Below, piece after piece: positions 41,881-51,248 of a stretch of DNA of 64,000 nt. A model generated the notes under the pieces. That model saw only the letters and a program-made list of their open reading frames with translations. It had not been told where the DNA came from and made no database searches. Numbering within the stretch: the first letter of the stretch is position 1; each line of letters begins with the position of its first letter. Source of the stretch: an uncultured Clostridia bacterium. Lineage in GTDB: Bacteria; Bacillota; Clostridia; Oscillospirales; JAAYOS01. Made by a program: the position numbers and the translations under genes. The stretch lies in NCBI GenBank assembly GCA_947593925.1, contig CANQDU010000003.1:1-64000 (forward strand), given 5' to 3'.

Positions 41881-44800
41881 TTACCCGAAGCAGACCTCCA
41901 CGCGGCGCGCCTCGCCCGCGCGTATGCGCTCCGCGGGCTTGCCGCAGACCTCTCCGCCCTCGAAGACGTCCGCTGCGCCGTCCTTCCACTCGACGCGGAC
42001 GGAGCTCACGCCGTACTCTCCGGGGATGAGCTCGCCGCGCGCGGCATAGTGGACCTCCGTGCCGCCGAGGAGCGTGCAGTCCACGCCCTTTTCGTCCGCG
42101 AGGTAACCGGGTATCGCCGGAAGCGGACGGAACGCAAGCGCGCCTCCCTCGAGCGTGAACGAATGCTCGCCGAACATCATCGTCTGCCATATCTGCATGA
42201 ACTCCGCCGTCGAGCCGGAGAGACGCGCGACAAAGCCCTTGCCGCGTATCGACGGGTCGGGGTTCGCGGAGGACGCGATAAAGCTCGAGTTCTCGAGCGG
42301 GCTGCGTCCGTACTTCTCCGGCGAGAGGAACGGTATCCCCGCCTTACGGAACTCCGAGAAGAACTCCCGGTAAAGTCCCGCGCGGAGCAGTCCGAGCAGA
42401 TACTTGTACTCCATGTGGAGCCATATCGACTCGTTTTCGAGCCATCCGGGTGTGAACGCGCGGCAACGTCCGAGCTCGTAGGAGCTCGACGCGAGCGACG
42501 TGTTGACCTTGTACATCCCGAGCGCCTCGTCGTAGAGTCCGCTCGCGCGAACCTTCTCGTGCAGCTCGGCGGGCGTGAGCTTCGCCCCCGGCATCTTCAT
42601 GTAGCGCACCGCTCCCTCGAGGAAGGTCGGAAGCGCGCTCTCGCGGACGTCCTTCGGGACGATGTGTCCGTCCACTGTGTCGTAGTCGGTCACCTCGTAG
42701 GTGAAGTAGCAGGGCGGCACGCCGTCCGCGCTGTACGCGCGGGCACGCTCGACGCCGTCCGAGACGAGCTTCTTCCAGCCCGCGAGCAGCTCCGCCGCGG
42801 CGGCGGCGCTCAGAGTGACCTCCTCGCCGTCTATGCCGTCGTTTATCCTCTCGCGGTACGCCTCCTTGAGGTCGCCGACCTTCATCCAGTAGTCGAAGCG
42901 CGTCAGGCGGCCGCCGGCAAGCGCATCCTGCGCCGCCGTGAGACCCTCGATGTAGTCCGCGCACTCGCGCGGTATGCGGACATCCCTCTTGTGGCGGCGG
43001 AGCGCCGACTCGACGTAGTCTATCAGCCGGACGAGCTCGCAGCTCTCCGCCATGGAGGAGCCGAAGAGCCCCGGAAGGCCGTTCAGCGCGTCGTACCAGC
43101 CGGGCTTGCCCGCCTCCATCTCGACGCCCATGCCGAGCGGGTCGAGCGCCGCCGTCTTGTTCATGGCGAGCACTATGAGCTTCGAGATGAGGTTCGTGCG
43201 GTAGTCCGCGCCCTTTCCGTGCGCGACGCCGGCCCACTCGCGCTCGGTCTTGCGCTCCTCCACGCCGCCGTACTGGCGGACGCCCTTCGGCGTGAGCGTA
43301 TAGCGCTTCGCGCGCGGACTCACCGCCGCGCGGCTCTCGTAGTACCTGTAGGTGTTGTCGTCAAACAGAAGCTCCTCCTCGCGCTCCGGGAACACCGCAA
43401 GCAGGCTCTCTATGAGGTCGAGGTTGTAGGTCCAGTGGTCTATCCAGTAGCCCTCGCCGAAGGTGGCGTTTATATCGCCCTCCGCAAGCGAAAGTATCTC
43501 CTCAAACGTCTGAGACTTCCCGCTCCGCTCGAGAAGCGCCGCGAGCGCTCCCGGCGTGAAGTGACCCGAGAGCAGCTTTCGCGCGTCCTCTCCGCCGCCC
43601 GCGAGCTGTATGGCGCGGTCGCGCGCGTCCTCCGGGATCGCGAACGTGGCACGCTCTATCACAAGCGGGTTGAAGCCGTCGAGTTGTATGAGGTCCATAA
43701 AGAGCTTGATGTTGTAGTCGCCGACGTAGGGCGCGAACAGCGGGTCGCTGCGGCGGTTCTGGTTGACGTCGCGGTAATTCGCGTTGCCCTGCGAGTAGTA
43801 CTCCGCGAGCATCAGGAAGAAGTTGTAGTCGCGCTCTATGTCGCCGTGCTTGCGCGAGTAGACGTAGAACACCTTTCCGCCGAGCAGGAGCGGGTAGCCT
43901 CCGCGCAGGATGTTGTCAAGACAGCTCTGGCGGCAGTACGCATCAAAGACCGGGTCGGCGGTGCGGGTGGCTATCATGTCGGTGAGACTGTCTGTGAGCT
44001 CGACCGAGCGGCGGTGCTTCTCGTCAAACACGCCGGGCGCGCGGAGGCGCTCCGCCGTCGCGTGCAGTATCTCCTTCGATCCGGCCATACCGAACGCCTC
44101 CCGCAGGACGAGGGACTCTCCCGGCGCGAGCGTCTTCGACGCGGCAAAGAACGCCGTCGGGACGTTGTTCGAGGTCATCTGCGGGCTCTGAAGCAGCTTA
44201 TCGAGGCCGTTCTCGCGGAAGCCGGTCGCCTCGCTCAGAGCGAGGTTGTAGCCGAATACGAGCGTCGGGTCCGCTATTACGGGAAGCAGCTCCCCCTCCG
44301 GCGTGAAGCCGAAGGCGAAGTGTCCCTCCTTTATCTCGACTATCTCGGTCGTGTCCTCGCTCGAGGCGCGGAGACGGTAGTACGGCAGGCGCGTCTCCAC
44401 GTCCTCGACCTGCATCCATGCCTTGTGCGTCTGGGTCATGACCTTCATGATGTTCGAGCTCGTGCCGTAGGTGATGAACGCGGGCATACCGTCGAGGACT
44501 TCGAGCGAGACGTCGCCCGAGCCGGTGTTCTCGATTATCACCTCGCGCATCAGCGCGCCGACCGGCTCCTCCGGCAGCGTGAAGTAGCGGACGCGGAAGC
44601 GCAGTCCCTTCTCCTGAAACGGCTCCTCGAGCAGGAGCTCGTTCATGCCGATGTGCATAGAGGCGTTCTCGCCGTCGGTCGGGCGGAACGGCTCGAGATA
44701 CTTGCCGTTCGCCTTCACGAAGGTGCGGAAGCCCTTGTTCGACACCTCCTGATACGCGACGTGCGCAGGGCTGAACTCCATTATCGGGTGCTCCTTATCT

Positions 44801-44952
44801 CCCGAGCCGAACGAGCACACCGCCTGTCCCCTGTTCACATAGAAGCACCAGACGGGAATGCCCTTCTCGCCCGCAACACCGGGCAGGAAGCTTGCAAACG
44901 CGCTCCCCTTGTGGAAATTGTCGATAACGAACCGTCCGTTTCTGTCAAACAT
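41881..44952 (-). CDS. GH94-family oligosaccharide phosphorylase, 1,2-beta-oligoglucan phosphorylase-like
   Basis: A 1023-residue cytosolic protein of the glycoside phosphorylase type. The N-terminus MFDRNGRFVIDNFHKGSAF and FLPGVAGEKGIPVWCFYVNRGQAV resemble the large GH94 proteins described as 1,2-beta-oligoglucan phosphorylases in Listeria and Lachnospiraceae (roughly 1100 residues). The central segment NANYRDVNQNRRSDPLFAP, and DYNIKLFMDLIQLDGFNPL after it, is also typical. It would split a beta-linked glucan with phosphate to give glucose-1-phosphate. Substrate assignment is from memory of the family and should be tested. ATG 44952 is preferred to 44961 because AGAAAGGA is correctly spaced only for the former. 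Confidence 0.75.
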   Translation of the reverse strand: MFDRNGRFVIDNFHKGSAFASFLPGVAGEKGIPVWCFYVNRGQAVCSFGSGDKEHPIMEFSPAHVAYQEVSNKGFRTFVKANGKYLEPFRPTDGENASMHIGMNELLLEEPFQEKGLRFRVRYFTLPEEPVGALMREVIIENTGSGDVSLEVLDGMPAFITYGTSSNIMKVMTQTHKAWMQVEDVETRLPYYRLRASSEDTTEIVEIKEGHFAFGFTPEGELLPVIADPTLVFGYNLALSEATGFRENGLDKLLQSPQMTSNNVPTAFFAASKTLAPGESLVLREAFGMAGSKEILHATAERLRAPGVFDEKHRRSVELTDSLTDMIATRTADPVFDAYCRQSCLDNILRGGYPLLLGGKVFYVYSRKHGDIERDYNFFLMLAEYYSQGNANYRDVNQNRRSDPLFAPYVGDYNIKLFMDLIQLDGFNPLVIERATFAIPEDARDRAIQLAGGGEDARKLLSGHFTPGALAALLERSGKSQTFEEILSLAEGDINATFGEGYWIDHWTYNLDLIESLLAVFPEREEELLFDDNTYRYYESRAAVSPRAKRYTLTPKGVRQYGGVEERKTEREWAGVAHGKGADYRTNLISKLIVLAMNKTAALDPLGMGVEMEAGKPGWYDALNGLPGLFGSSMAESCELVRLIDYVESALRRHKRDVRIPRECADYIEGLTAAQDALAGGRLTRFDYWMKVGDLKEAYRERINDGIDGEEVTLSAAAAAELLAGWKKLVSDGVERARAYSADGVPPCYFTYEVTDYDTVDGHIVPKDVRESALPTFLEGAVRYMKMPGAKLTPAELHEKVRASGLYDEALGMYKVNTSLASSSYELGRCRAFTPGWLENESIWLHMEYKYLLGLLRAGLYREFFSEFRKAGIPFLSPEKYGRSPLENSSFIASSANPDPSIRGKGFVARLSGSTAEFMQIWQTMMFGEHSFTLEGGALAFRPLPAIPGYLADEKGVDCTLLGGTEVHYAARGELIPGEYGVSSVRVEWKDGAADVFEGGEVCGKPAERIRAGEARRVEVCFG

Positions 44953-45003
44953 AGCGCCCATCCTTTCTCTGTGAGGCGGCTTCCCGCCGTGTTTTTCCTG
45001 CCG

Positions 45004-47646
45004 TCACCCGAGAGTGACGGTTATCGTGTGCGGCTCGCTCTCCGAAAGCGCGGTTATGGCGCTTCTCGGTATCAGCGCGCCGTCTCCGTCCGTCCCAAAC
45101 GGGACTCCGTCTATTTCAAGAGACTTTACCGCGCCGCGCTTCTTCGCGTCCGGCGCGCGGTAGACGACCTTCAGCGTCCTCCCCGCAAACGGCGCCGTGA
45201 CGGACGCCTCGCCCTCGCGGAAAGCGTCCTCGGGAAGCTGCGGCGCAAGGCGAAGGTCGCCATACTCGCCGCGCACGCCGAAGCGCTGCGTGAGCTCGGT
45301 CATCATCAGCCAGCTTGCGGAGCCGGTGAGATAGTGGTACATCCCGCGCCCGCGCGGGTCGAAGTACTCGGGTATTCCGGGGTATATCCTGCTCTTTGAA
45401 AAGTTTACCGCGAGGCGATAGAGCGCGTCAAGCGTCTCTTCCGCCTCCGCGCTCATGCCGCGCGTGTAGAGCGCGTAGGCAAACATCACCGCCATGTGAC
45501 AGAACACCGCGCCGTTCTCCTTGTGACCGTAGGCAAAGCCGAAGAGCCGACCGAGGTCGGTCTTGACCTCGCGGAAGTCGGTGTTTAATCTGTAGCCGCC
45601 GACGTCCGCGTCAAAGAGGAAGCGCTTCGCCGCCGACACTATGTCGCGCGCGAGCGCGTCGTCCGCGACGCCGCCCATGACTGCAAACACCTGCCCCGTG
45701 AGCATCATCCGAACGTCGCCGTTCTCCGTCGCGCCCTCGACGCGCCGTCCCGACCCGTCGTAGTAGCTGTTTATCCAGCGCTCGCCCTCCGCCTCGACCG
45801 TCTCTCCGCGGCGGACGTTCTCCGCCATTTTCTCGCTCATCCTGCGGAGCACGGCCGCGAGCTCCTTTGCGTCAATGCGTACGGTCCTGCCGCTTATCTC
45901 GTGCTCGCAGACGGAGCAGAAGCGGCGGAGGACTTCCGCCTTCTCCTCGGGCGACTTTGCGTTCTCTCCCTCGAGCAGTATTTTCAGCTCCTCGGCCGTC
46001 TCGATCTCTCCGCCGAGGCGCTCCGCAAGCTCCGCGAGGTCGCGGAGGTTCTTTGCATACAGGCAGTGGAAGGCGACGCTTTCGCCGCGCTCCGCCGCCA
46101 TGTCGAGACCGTCGTTCCAGTCCGCGCCGAGCAGGCGGAGTATGCCGTGCTCGCCCACGTTGTAGAACGCCGTGAGGTTCTGCAGGAGCAGGTGCTCAAA
46201 GAGCGTTCCCCTGTACTCCGCGCCCGCCGTCGTTCTCAGTCTCTCGCCGTACTCCGGCGTCCAGAGCGCGTCGGTGCGGGTCCCGCGGTACGCCTGCGGG
46301 TCCTTGAAGTAGGTCTGTTTTTCGAGCAGGAAGTCTATGTCCGCCGTCTGATTTATGTAGAGCATGGTCGTGACAAGCGGCCACGCGCCATGGTCTGTCC
46401 AGACGCGGGTGATGTTGTTGCGGTCGGCGATAAACTCACCCTGTCCGTTGCCGATTATCGTGGCGTTCGTACCGTCGAAGCGGACGCCGCCGAAGTTTGC
46501 CGTGAGCATATCGCGGACTCCCTCCGGCTCCATAAACAGGAGCGCGAGGCAGTCCTGCCAGAGGTCGCGCCAGCCGCGTCCCCCGCGCCCGTAGTCGTGG
46601 TGCGGCAGGAAGGAGCAGCCGAACATCCTGCGGAGTATAGGCTGACAGGAGACCCAGCGCATCCACATGTCACGCTCGGAGGAAGCGGTCTCAAACGAGA
46701 TGTCGAGCTTTCTCGCCCAATACTTTTTGCACAGCTCGAACTCCGCGTCGAAGCGTCCCGGAGCGAGGTATTCCGAAACGAAGCCGAGATCCTCCCCCGC
46801 GGCGAGCGCCACGGTGTAGCTCACACACTCTCCCGGCGCAAGCGTCTCCGGTGCGAACTCCGCCGCCGCGACGACCTCCAAGCCGTCCATGCGGTCCCCC
46901 GGACTGAGAGACAGCCTTTTCCCGACGCTCTCGGGACGCTCAAAGTCGCCGCCCTCGCCTATCCAGTCCTCGACCGCCACCTCGAAGGCGACGGGCTTCG
47001 CGCCGTCCTCGCGGGCGGCGAAGGCTCCGTATGCTATGCGGTTAGGCTTGTGGCCGCGCTCGTCGAACGTAAGCGTCGGGCGGGTGAAGACGCCGAGGTC
47101 GGTGACCTCCGCCCTATGCAGCAGCGACGTGACGTTGCGGTGGTCGCGGTAGTTATCCGCAGAGCGTCCGTAGATGGGATACGCCATGTACGGAACGAAT
47201 TCAAGCGGCTCCGCGCCGGTGTTCGTTATCGTAAATCGCGTGAGCTCGACAGCGTCCCCCTCCGGCGGTATGAACGTCACCGCCTCGGCGCGGACGCCGC
47301 GCGCCGAGTTTTCGCGCGTCACCTTGTGCCAGAGGAAGCCCGCCTCAAGCGTCACCTCGTCAGTCATCTCCGCGCGCTGAACGGCGGACGCTCCCGCCGC
47401 GCTCCACGCGCCGAAGCGCTCGGAGAATATCCAGAAGTTCCTCTCCGAACGGTCGTTATGCAGGTTCTCGGAGGACACCGGCGCGAGCAGGAATGAGTTC
47501 TGCCCCGTCTTGGAGTCTCCCCCGAGCGTAGGAGTTATCGAGCTGAGAAGTCCCTGCTCGCCCGCAAGCGGGAAGTAGAGATAGCTCGTCCTCTGCGGGT
47601 CCTTCAGCCGGAAGGTCCCGTTCCTGTCAAGAAATTCGTACTTCAT
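45004..47646 (-). CDS. GH94-family glycoside phosphorylase
   Basis: An 880-residue cytosolic enzyme of the cellobiose/chitobiose phosphorylase family. The N-terminal beta-sandwich begins KYEFLDRNGTFRLKDPQRTSYLYFPL. The (alpha/alpha)6 barrel carries RGGRGWRDLWQDCLALL near residue 360, WPLVTTMLYINQTADIDFLLEK, and the general-acid Asp in LLGADWNDGLDM near residue 505. GLDM followed by YFDPRGRGMYHYLTGSASWL near 780 is also typical. It releases an alpha-glucose-1-phosphate (or similar) from a beta-linked disaccharide; which one cannot be decided. Second gene of the GH5 operon, about 50 nt upstream of the other phosphorylase gene. Confidence 0.85.
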   Translation of the reverse strand: MKYEFLDRNGTFRLKDPQRTSYLYFPLAGEQGLLSSITPTLGGDSKTGQNSFLLAPVSSENLHNDRSERNFWIFSERFGAWSAAGASAVQRAEMTDEVTLEAGFLWHKVTRENSARGVRAEAVTFIPPEGDAVELTRFTITNTGAEPLEFVPYMAYPIYGRSADNYRDHRNVTSLLHRAEVTDLGVFTRPTLTFDERGHKPNRIAYGAFAAREDGAKPVAFEVAVEDWIGEGGDFERPESVGKRLSLSPGDRMDGLEVVAAAEFAPETLAPGECVSYTVALAAGEDLGFVSEYLAPGRFDAEFELCKKYWARKLDISFETASSERDMWMRWVSCQPILRRMFGCSFLPHHDYGRGGRGWRDLWQDCLALLFMEPEGVRDMLTANFGGVRFDGTNATIIGNGQGEFIADRNNITRVWTDHGAWPLVTTMLYINQTADIDFLLEKQTYFKDPQAYRGTRTDALWTPEYGERLRTTAGAEYRGTLFEHLLLQNLTAFYNVGEHGILRLLGADWNDGLDMAAERGESVAFHCLYAKNLRDLAELAERLGGEIETAEELKILLEGENAKSPEEKAEVLRRFCSVCEHEISGRTVRIDAKELAAVLRRMSEKMAENVRRGETVEAEGERWINSYYDGSGRRVEGATENGDVRMMLTGQVFAVMGGVADDALARDIVSAAKRFLFDADVGGYRLNTDFREVKTDLGRLFGFAYGHKENGAVFCHMAVMFAYALYTRGMSAEAEETLDALYRLAVNFSKSRIYPGIPEYFDPRGRGMYHYLTGSASWLMMTELTQRFGVRGEYGDLRLAPQLPEDAFREGEASVTAPFAGRTLKVVYRAPDAKKRGAVKSLEIDGVPFGTDGDGALIPRSAITALSESEPHTITVTLG

Positions 47647-47688
47647 GGCCTTCTCTCCCTTTACACGTATTTTTCGGTCGGAGCCGCG

Positions 47689-48687
47689 TTATCTGTGGAA
47701 CTGCGCGAACACGAACTTTCCGCTCTCGCTCAGACTTGTCTCCTTCCACCTTCCGTCGCTGTAGACGCTGAGGAGGGCGCCGCTGCCGCCGGAGGCGGAG
47801 TAGGACCAGTTGGCCCAGCTCAGGTTCCGCTCCTCCATGAAGTCGACCCAGACCTGCGCGCTGTCAAGATACAGCGCGCCCGCGCCGGTGGAGTCGGTCG
47901 TGCCCCACTCGCTTACGAATACCGGCGCGCCGTGCGCGAGCGCGTAGTCGATGTTGTCGCGGTCGGCGTCTCCGTTGGTGCCGGCGTAGAAGTGGTATGT
48001 ATACATGACGTTCTCAAACTCGAGCGGATCGTCCGCCGCGTCCCGCACGCAGGTGCTCCAGCGCGGACTGCCGACGAGTATCACGGCGTTCGGATCGTAC
48101 TCGCGGATGACCGGGATTATCTGCTCGGCGTAGGGCTTGACCTCTCCCGCCCATGTGACGTTGTCGCCGTTAGGCTCGTTGCATATCTCGTAGAGGACGT
48201 TCGGCGAATCGGCGTAGCGCTCCGCCGTCGCGGTAAAGAACTCCTTCGCGCGGTCGAGGAGCGGCATAGGATTATGCTCGCTGAGGATGTGCCAGTCGAT
48301 AATGACGTAGAGGTCGTTTTCTATCGCGGCGTCCATCGCGGCATACATCTTGTCCGCCTGCCACGGGTTGCGGAGGTACCCTCCCTCGCCGGTGTACATG
48401 GCGACGCGGAGCAGGTTTGCCCCCGTCCTCTCGGCGAGCTCCTGGACCGCGAGCGGCTCAAAGAGCGACGGATGCCACATATATCCGCTCGTGCTCATGC
48501 CGCGAAGGACTATCGGCTTGCCGTCCTCGCCGCAGAGCTGCGTTCCTATGACCTGGAGACGGCCGCGCTCGCTCACGCGCTCGAGCGGCTTGTCGTGCGC
48601 GCCGAGGAACATCGATCCCAGCACCGAGAATGCGAGCACCACAACAACAAAAATCGCTATCAGCCTTGTCTGTGTCTTTGTGTTCAT
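47689..48687 (-). CDS. Membrane-anchored GH5 endoglucanase
   Basis: A 332-residue family 5 glycoside hydrolase. Residues 8-30 (LIAIFVVVVLAFSVLGSMFLGA) form a signal anchor. Catalytic acid Glu in NVLYEICNEPNGD (near residue 170), nucleophile Glu in PVFVSEWGTTD (near 254), and conserved RVAMYT, YVIIDWHIL, YTYHFYAGT and WANWSY segments place it near the GH5_2 endo-beta-1,4-glucanases. It would act at the cell surface on beta-glucan. GGAGGAGC lies before the ATG at 48687. It is first gene of the locus with two phosphorylases that could consume its products. Confidence 0.9.
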   Translation of the reverse strand: MNTKTQTRLIAIFVVVVLAFSVLGSMFLGAHDKPLERVSERGRLQVIGTQLCGEDGKPIVLRGMSTSGYMWHPSLFEPLAVQELAERTGANLLRVAMYTGEGGYLRNPWQADKMYAAMDAAIENDLYVIIDWHILSEHNPMPLLDRAKEFFTATAERYADSPNVLYEICNEPNGDNVTWAGEVKPYAEQIIPVIREYDPNAVILVGSPRWSTCVRDAADDPLEFENVMYTYHFYAGTNGDADRDNIDYALAHGAPVFVSEWGTTDSTGAGALYLDSAQVWVDFMEERNLSWANWSYSASGGSGALLSVYSDGRWKETSLSESGKFVFAQFHR

Positions 48688-48723
48688 ACCCAGCTCCTCC
48701 GATATACACAAAAATTCATGTTA

Positions 48724-48752
48724 ATTATAACACGGTGTTAGGAAAAACGCAA
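48724..48752 (-). promoter_or_regulatory. Sigma-A promoter of the GH5-GH94 locus
   Basis: On the minus strand: TTGCGT (48747-48752), 17-nt spacer, TATAAT (48724-48729), about 37 nt before the GH5 start. Confidence 0.82.
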
Positions 48753-48757
48753 CAAAA

Positions 48758-48787
48758 ATAAGAGCGGTACCGACGTACCGCTCTTAT
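48758..48787 (-). terminator. Rho-independent terminator of tyrS
   Basis: A 13-bp perfect stem (ATAAGAGCGGTAC and complement), loop GTCG, followed by TTTTTGTTG on the minus strand. It directly abuts the GH5 promoter. Confidence 0.92.
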
Positions 48788-48808
48788 GATATTTTGCTCT
48801 TGCCGCGG

Positions 48809-50041
48809 CTACTTCGTGAGCTTCACGCGGTGGAATATCTTCTTGCCCTTCTTTATGACTATGCCGTCCTCGGAGGAGCAGTCGTCCATGCTCCACTTTG
48901 CGGAGATGTCCGCAACCTTCTCGCCGTTCGCGCTGACGCCGCCCTGCTGCACGAGACGGCGCGCCTCCCCGCGGGACGGCGCGAGGCCGGTCTTTGTGAG
49001 TATCGTGAGAATGTCAACGGCGCCGTCAGTGAAGTCCTCCTCCGAGAGCTCGGTCGAGGGCATATTCTCGGTCGAACCCGCGCCGGCGAAGATGCCGCGC
49101 GCCGCCTCACGGGCGCGGTTCGCCTCCTCCTCGCCGTGGACGAGGCTCGCGAGCTCGAAGGCGAGGATCTCCTTTGCGCGGTTCAGCTCCGCGCCCTCCC
49201 AGTGCTCCATCTCGTCAATCTGCTCGAGGGGCAGGAAGGTGAGCATGCGGATGCACTTCAGCACGTCCGCGTCGCCGACGTTCCTCCAATACTGATAGAA
49301 GTCGTAGGGCGAGGTCTTGTTCGGGTCGAGCCAGACGGCGTTGCCGGCGGTCTTGCCCATCTTGTTGCCCTGCGAGTCGGTGAGGAGGGTTATCGTCATT
49401 GCGTGCGCGTCCTTGCCCAACTTCCGACGGATGAGCTCGGTGCCGCCGAGCATGTTCGACCACTGATCGTCGCCGCCGAACTGCATGTTGCAGCCGTAGT
49501 GCTGGTAGAGATAGTAGAAGTCGTAGGACTGCATGATCATGTAGTTGAACTCAAGGAAGCTGAGCCCCTTCTCCATGCGCTGCTTGTAGCACTCGGCGCG
49601 GAGCATGTTGTTGACGGAGAAGCACGCGCCGACCTCGCGCAGCAGCTCGACGTAGTTGAGGCCGAGCAGCCAGTCGGCATTGTTCAGCATCTGCGCCTTG
49701 CCCTCTCCGAACTCGATGAACTTCTCCATCTGGCGCTTGAAGCACTCGGCGTTGTGGTCGATGTCCTCCTTGGTGAGCATCTTCCGCATGTCGCTCCTGC
49801 CGGAGGGGTCGCCTATCATGGTCGTGCCGCCGCCGATGAGCGCTATCGGGCGGTTGCCCGCCTGCTGGAGGCGCTTCATCAGCGTGAGCGCCATGAAATG
49901 ACCGGCGGTGAGACTGTCCGCCGTGCAGTCAAAGCCGATATAGAACGTCGCCTTTCCGGCGTTTATCATCTCGCTTATCTCTTTTTCGTTCGTGACCTGC
50001 GCTATGAGGCCGCGAGCCTTCAGTTCCTCGTAAATGGTCAT
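48809..50041 (-). CDS. Tyrosyl-tRNA synthetase
   Basis: A 410-residue class I synthetase. Seen: YIGFDCTADSLTAGHFMALTLM (HIGH-type signature, residues 34-55), GGTTMIGDPSGRSDMR, the tyrosine-specific QSYDFYYLYQHYGCNMQFGGDDQWSNM (near 170-196), the KMSKS-type loop GNKMGKTAGNAVWLD (near 230), and a C-terminal S4 RNA-binding domain (APSRGEARRLVQQGGVSANGEKV). GGGGAG lies before the ATG. It has its own consensus promoter and a leader too short for a T-box. Confidence 0.96.
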   Translation of the reverse strand: MTIYEELKARGLIAQVTNEKEISEMINAGKATFYIGFDCTADSLTAGHFMALTLMKRLQQAGNRPIALIGGGTTMIGDPSGRSDMRKMLTKEDIDHNAECFKRQMEKFIEFGEGKAQMLNNADWLLGLNYVELLREVGACFSVNNMLRAECYKQRMEKGLSFLEFNYMIMQSYDFYYLYQHYGCNMQFGGDDQWSNMLGGTELIRRKLGKDAHAMTITLLTDSQGNKMGKTAGNAVWLDPNKTSPYDFYQYWRNVGDADVLKCIRMLTFLPLEQIDEMEHWEGAELNRAKEILAFELASLVHGEEEANRAREAARGIFAGAGSTENMPSTELSEEDFTDGAVDILTILTKTGLAPSRGEARRLVQQGGVSANGEKVADISAKWSMDDCSSEDGIVIKKGKKIFHRVKLTK

Positions 50042-50084
50042 ATTCTTCTCCCCTTATACGTCTGTTCAATGCAGAGACGGTATA

Positions 50085-50113
50085 ATTATACCAGTACGGG
50101 GAACATAAGTCAA
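50085..50113 (-). promoter_or_regulatory. Sigma-A promoter of tyrS
   Basis: On the minus strand: TTGACT (50108-50113), 17-nt spacer, TATAAT (50085-50090), giving a leader of about 37 nt. Confidence 0.88.
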
Positions 50114-50169
50114 GCGCGCGGCGCAAGCTTTCGCGCGGGACGAGCGGGGGGTCCGCTCCCCCCCGTTCC

Positions 50170-51081
50170 TCAACGTTCGTCGAGACTCGGCGAAGCGTCC
50201 GCCTCGGACGAAGGGACGTCCGCCTCGGGGAGGTGCAGCGTGAGGTCGTACTGCTTGCCCGAGCCGTCCTCGTTCTCCGTAAAGTGAAGCACGGCCGTAC
50301 CCTCTCCCCACGACCCGTCGTCATAGACAATGTAACGCGCGAGTCCGTCCTTCTCAACACGCATTATGTCGTCGCCGCTCTGAAGATACGGCGCGGAAGC
50401 TTCACCGTTCATCCGTATCGTCATCCACAGCCTTTGGCGTCCGTACGAGCCCTCCGTGATGGAGCAGTACAGCAGGTCGAACGGCTTATCGCTCTTCTCC
50501 GGCACGGTGAAGCGGAAGGATATGCTGTGCACCTCGTCCTCCGAGTACCACCACCTCCCGAGCTCGGTGATCCTCTCCTTCACCTCGCGGAAGTTCAGCG
50601 TTATGCGGTACTCTCCCGGCTGGTCAAGTACCGGTACGCAGCAGAGTACGCTGTTGCCCTTCTTCCCGTATTTGCTGCTTCCGTCCCAGCTAAGCGACAT
50701 TATTTTGTCGTTTCCGCCCTCGTAGGTCTCGCTCCCGACGCGGATGCTGTCGCACACATACTCCCATTCGCCGCTCTCGGTGAGCCGTTCGACATACCCG
50801 AGAGTGTCGCCGAGGAACATCTGCCCCCTGTCTCCGAGCTGTAGGAAGTACGGCTCGTTTGGCCAAAGCTTCAGCGAAAGCGCCTCAAACTCCCCGTTGA
50901 TGTTGAGAAGCGACGTCTCGGCAAAGTAGTCGCTCTCCCCCTCCGCCTCGAGCGGCACGGGTCCTGCATGGATATTCTCCGCGTACCCGAAGTCCCGGTT
51001 CTCCCCGCCGGAGGTCGTGCACCCCGATATCAGCGCAAGGAGCAGAACGGCGGCAGTCAGCGCGAGCAATTTCTTCTTCAT
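50170..51081 (-). CDS. Lipoprotein of unknown function
   Basis: A 303-residue lipoprotein: signal MKKKLLALTAAVLLLALISGC with lipidation Cys at about residue 21. The mature part starts TTSGGENRDFGYAENIHAG and has beta-rich segments (YEGGNDKIMSLSWDGSSKYG, PGEYRITLNFREVKERI, IRMNGEASAPYLQSGDDIMRVEKDGLARYIVYDDGSWGEG). The middle recalls immunoglobulin-like proteins such as Big_7-type domains, but I cannot assign a family. AAAGGGG lies before the ATG at 51081. A GGGGGG/CCCCCC hairpin at 50146-50164 lies after the gene. It is downstream of the csp terminator. Confidence 0.7.
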   Translation of the reverse strand: MKKKLLALTAAVLLLALISGCTTSGGENRDFGYAENIHAGPVPLEAEGESDYFAETSLLNINGEFEALSLKLWPNEPYFLQLGDRGQMFLGDTLGYVERLTESGEWEYVCDSIRVGSETYEGGNDKIMSLSWDGSSKYGKKGNSVLCCVPVLDQPGEYRITLNFREVKERITELGRWWYSEDEVHSISFRFTVPEKSDKPFDLLYCSITEGSYGRQRLWMTIRMNGEASAPYLQSGDDIMRVEKDGLARYIVYDDGSWGEGTAVLHFTENEDGSGKQYDLTLHLPEADVPSSEADASPSLDER

Positions 51082-51210
51082 CGAAAACACCCCTTTCGAT
51101 TTTCGGACGGAAAACCCGATCCGGTTTTCCCGTCTGCCTGTATATGTCCGGACGGGATGATTTCGGGACAGCTTTTTTAAAAATTTTCAAAAAATTTTTT
51201 AAAAGAAAAA

Positions 51211-51233
51211 GGAGCGGTCGCAATGACCGCTCC
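51211..51233 (-). terminator. Rho-independent terminator of csp
   Basis: A 9-bp stem (GGAGCGGTC and complement), 5-nt loop, then TTTTTCTTTT on the minus strand. Confidence 0.92.
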
Positions 51234-51248
51234 CCCTTGATTCAGCTC

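Noticed and set aside
42049..45399. 1116-residue open frame on the plus strand opposite the GH94 genes
   Set aside because: Shadow of the coding strand in GC-rich DNA: it spans two genes and the gap between them and has the Arg/Ala/Val/Leu-rich composition of antisense frames. The same applies to long antisense frames opposite polC and the carboxypeptidase gene.
50042..50169. T-box leader for tyrS
   Set aside because: The predicted promoter leaves only about 37 nt of leader and there is no T-box sequence (UGGNACCGCG-type) or terminator between promoter and start.
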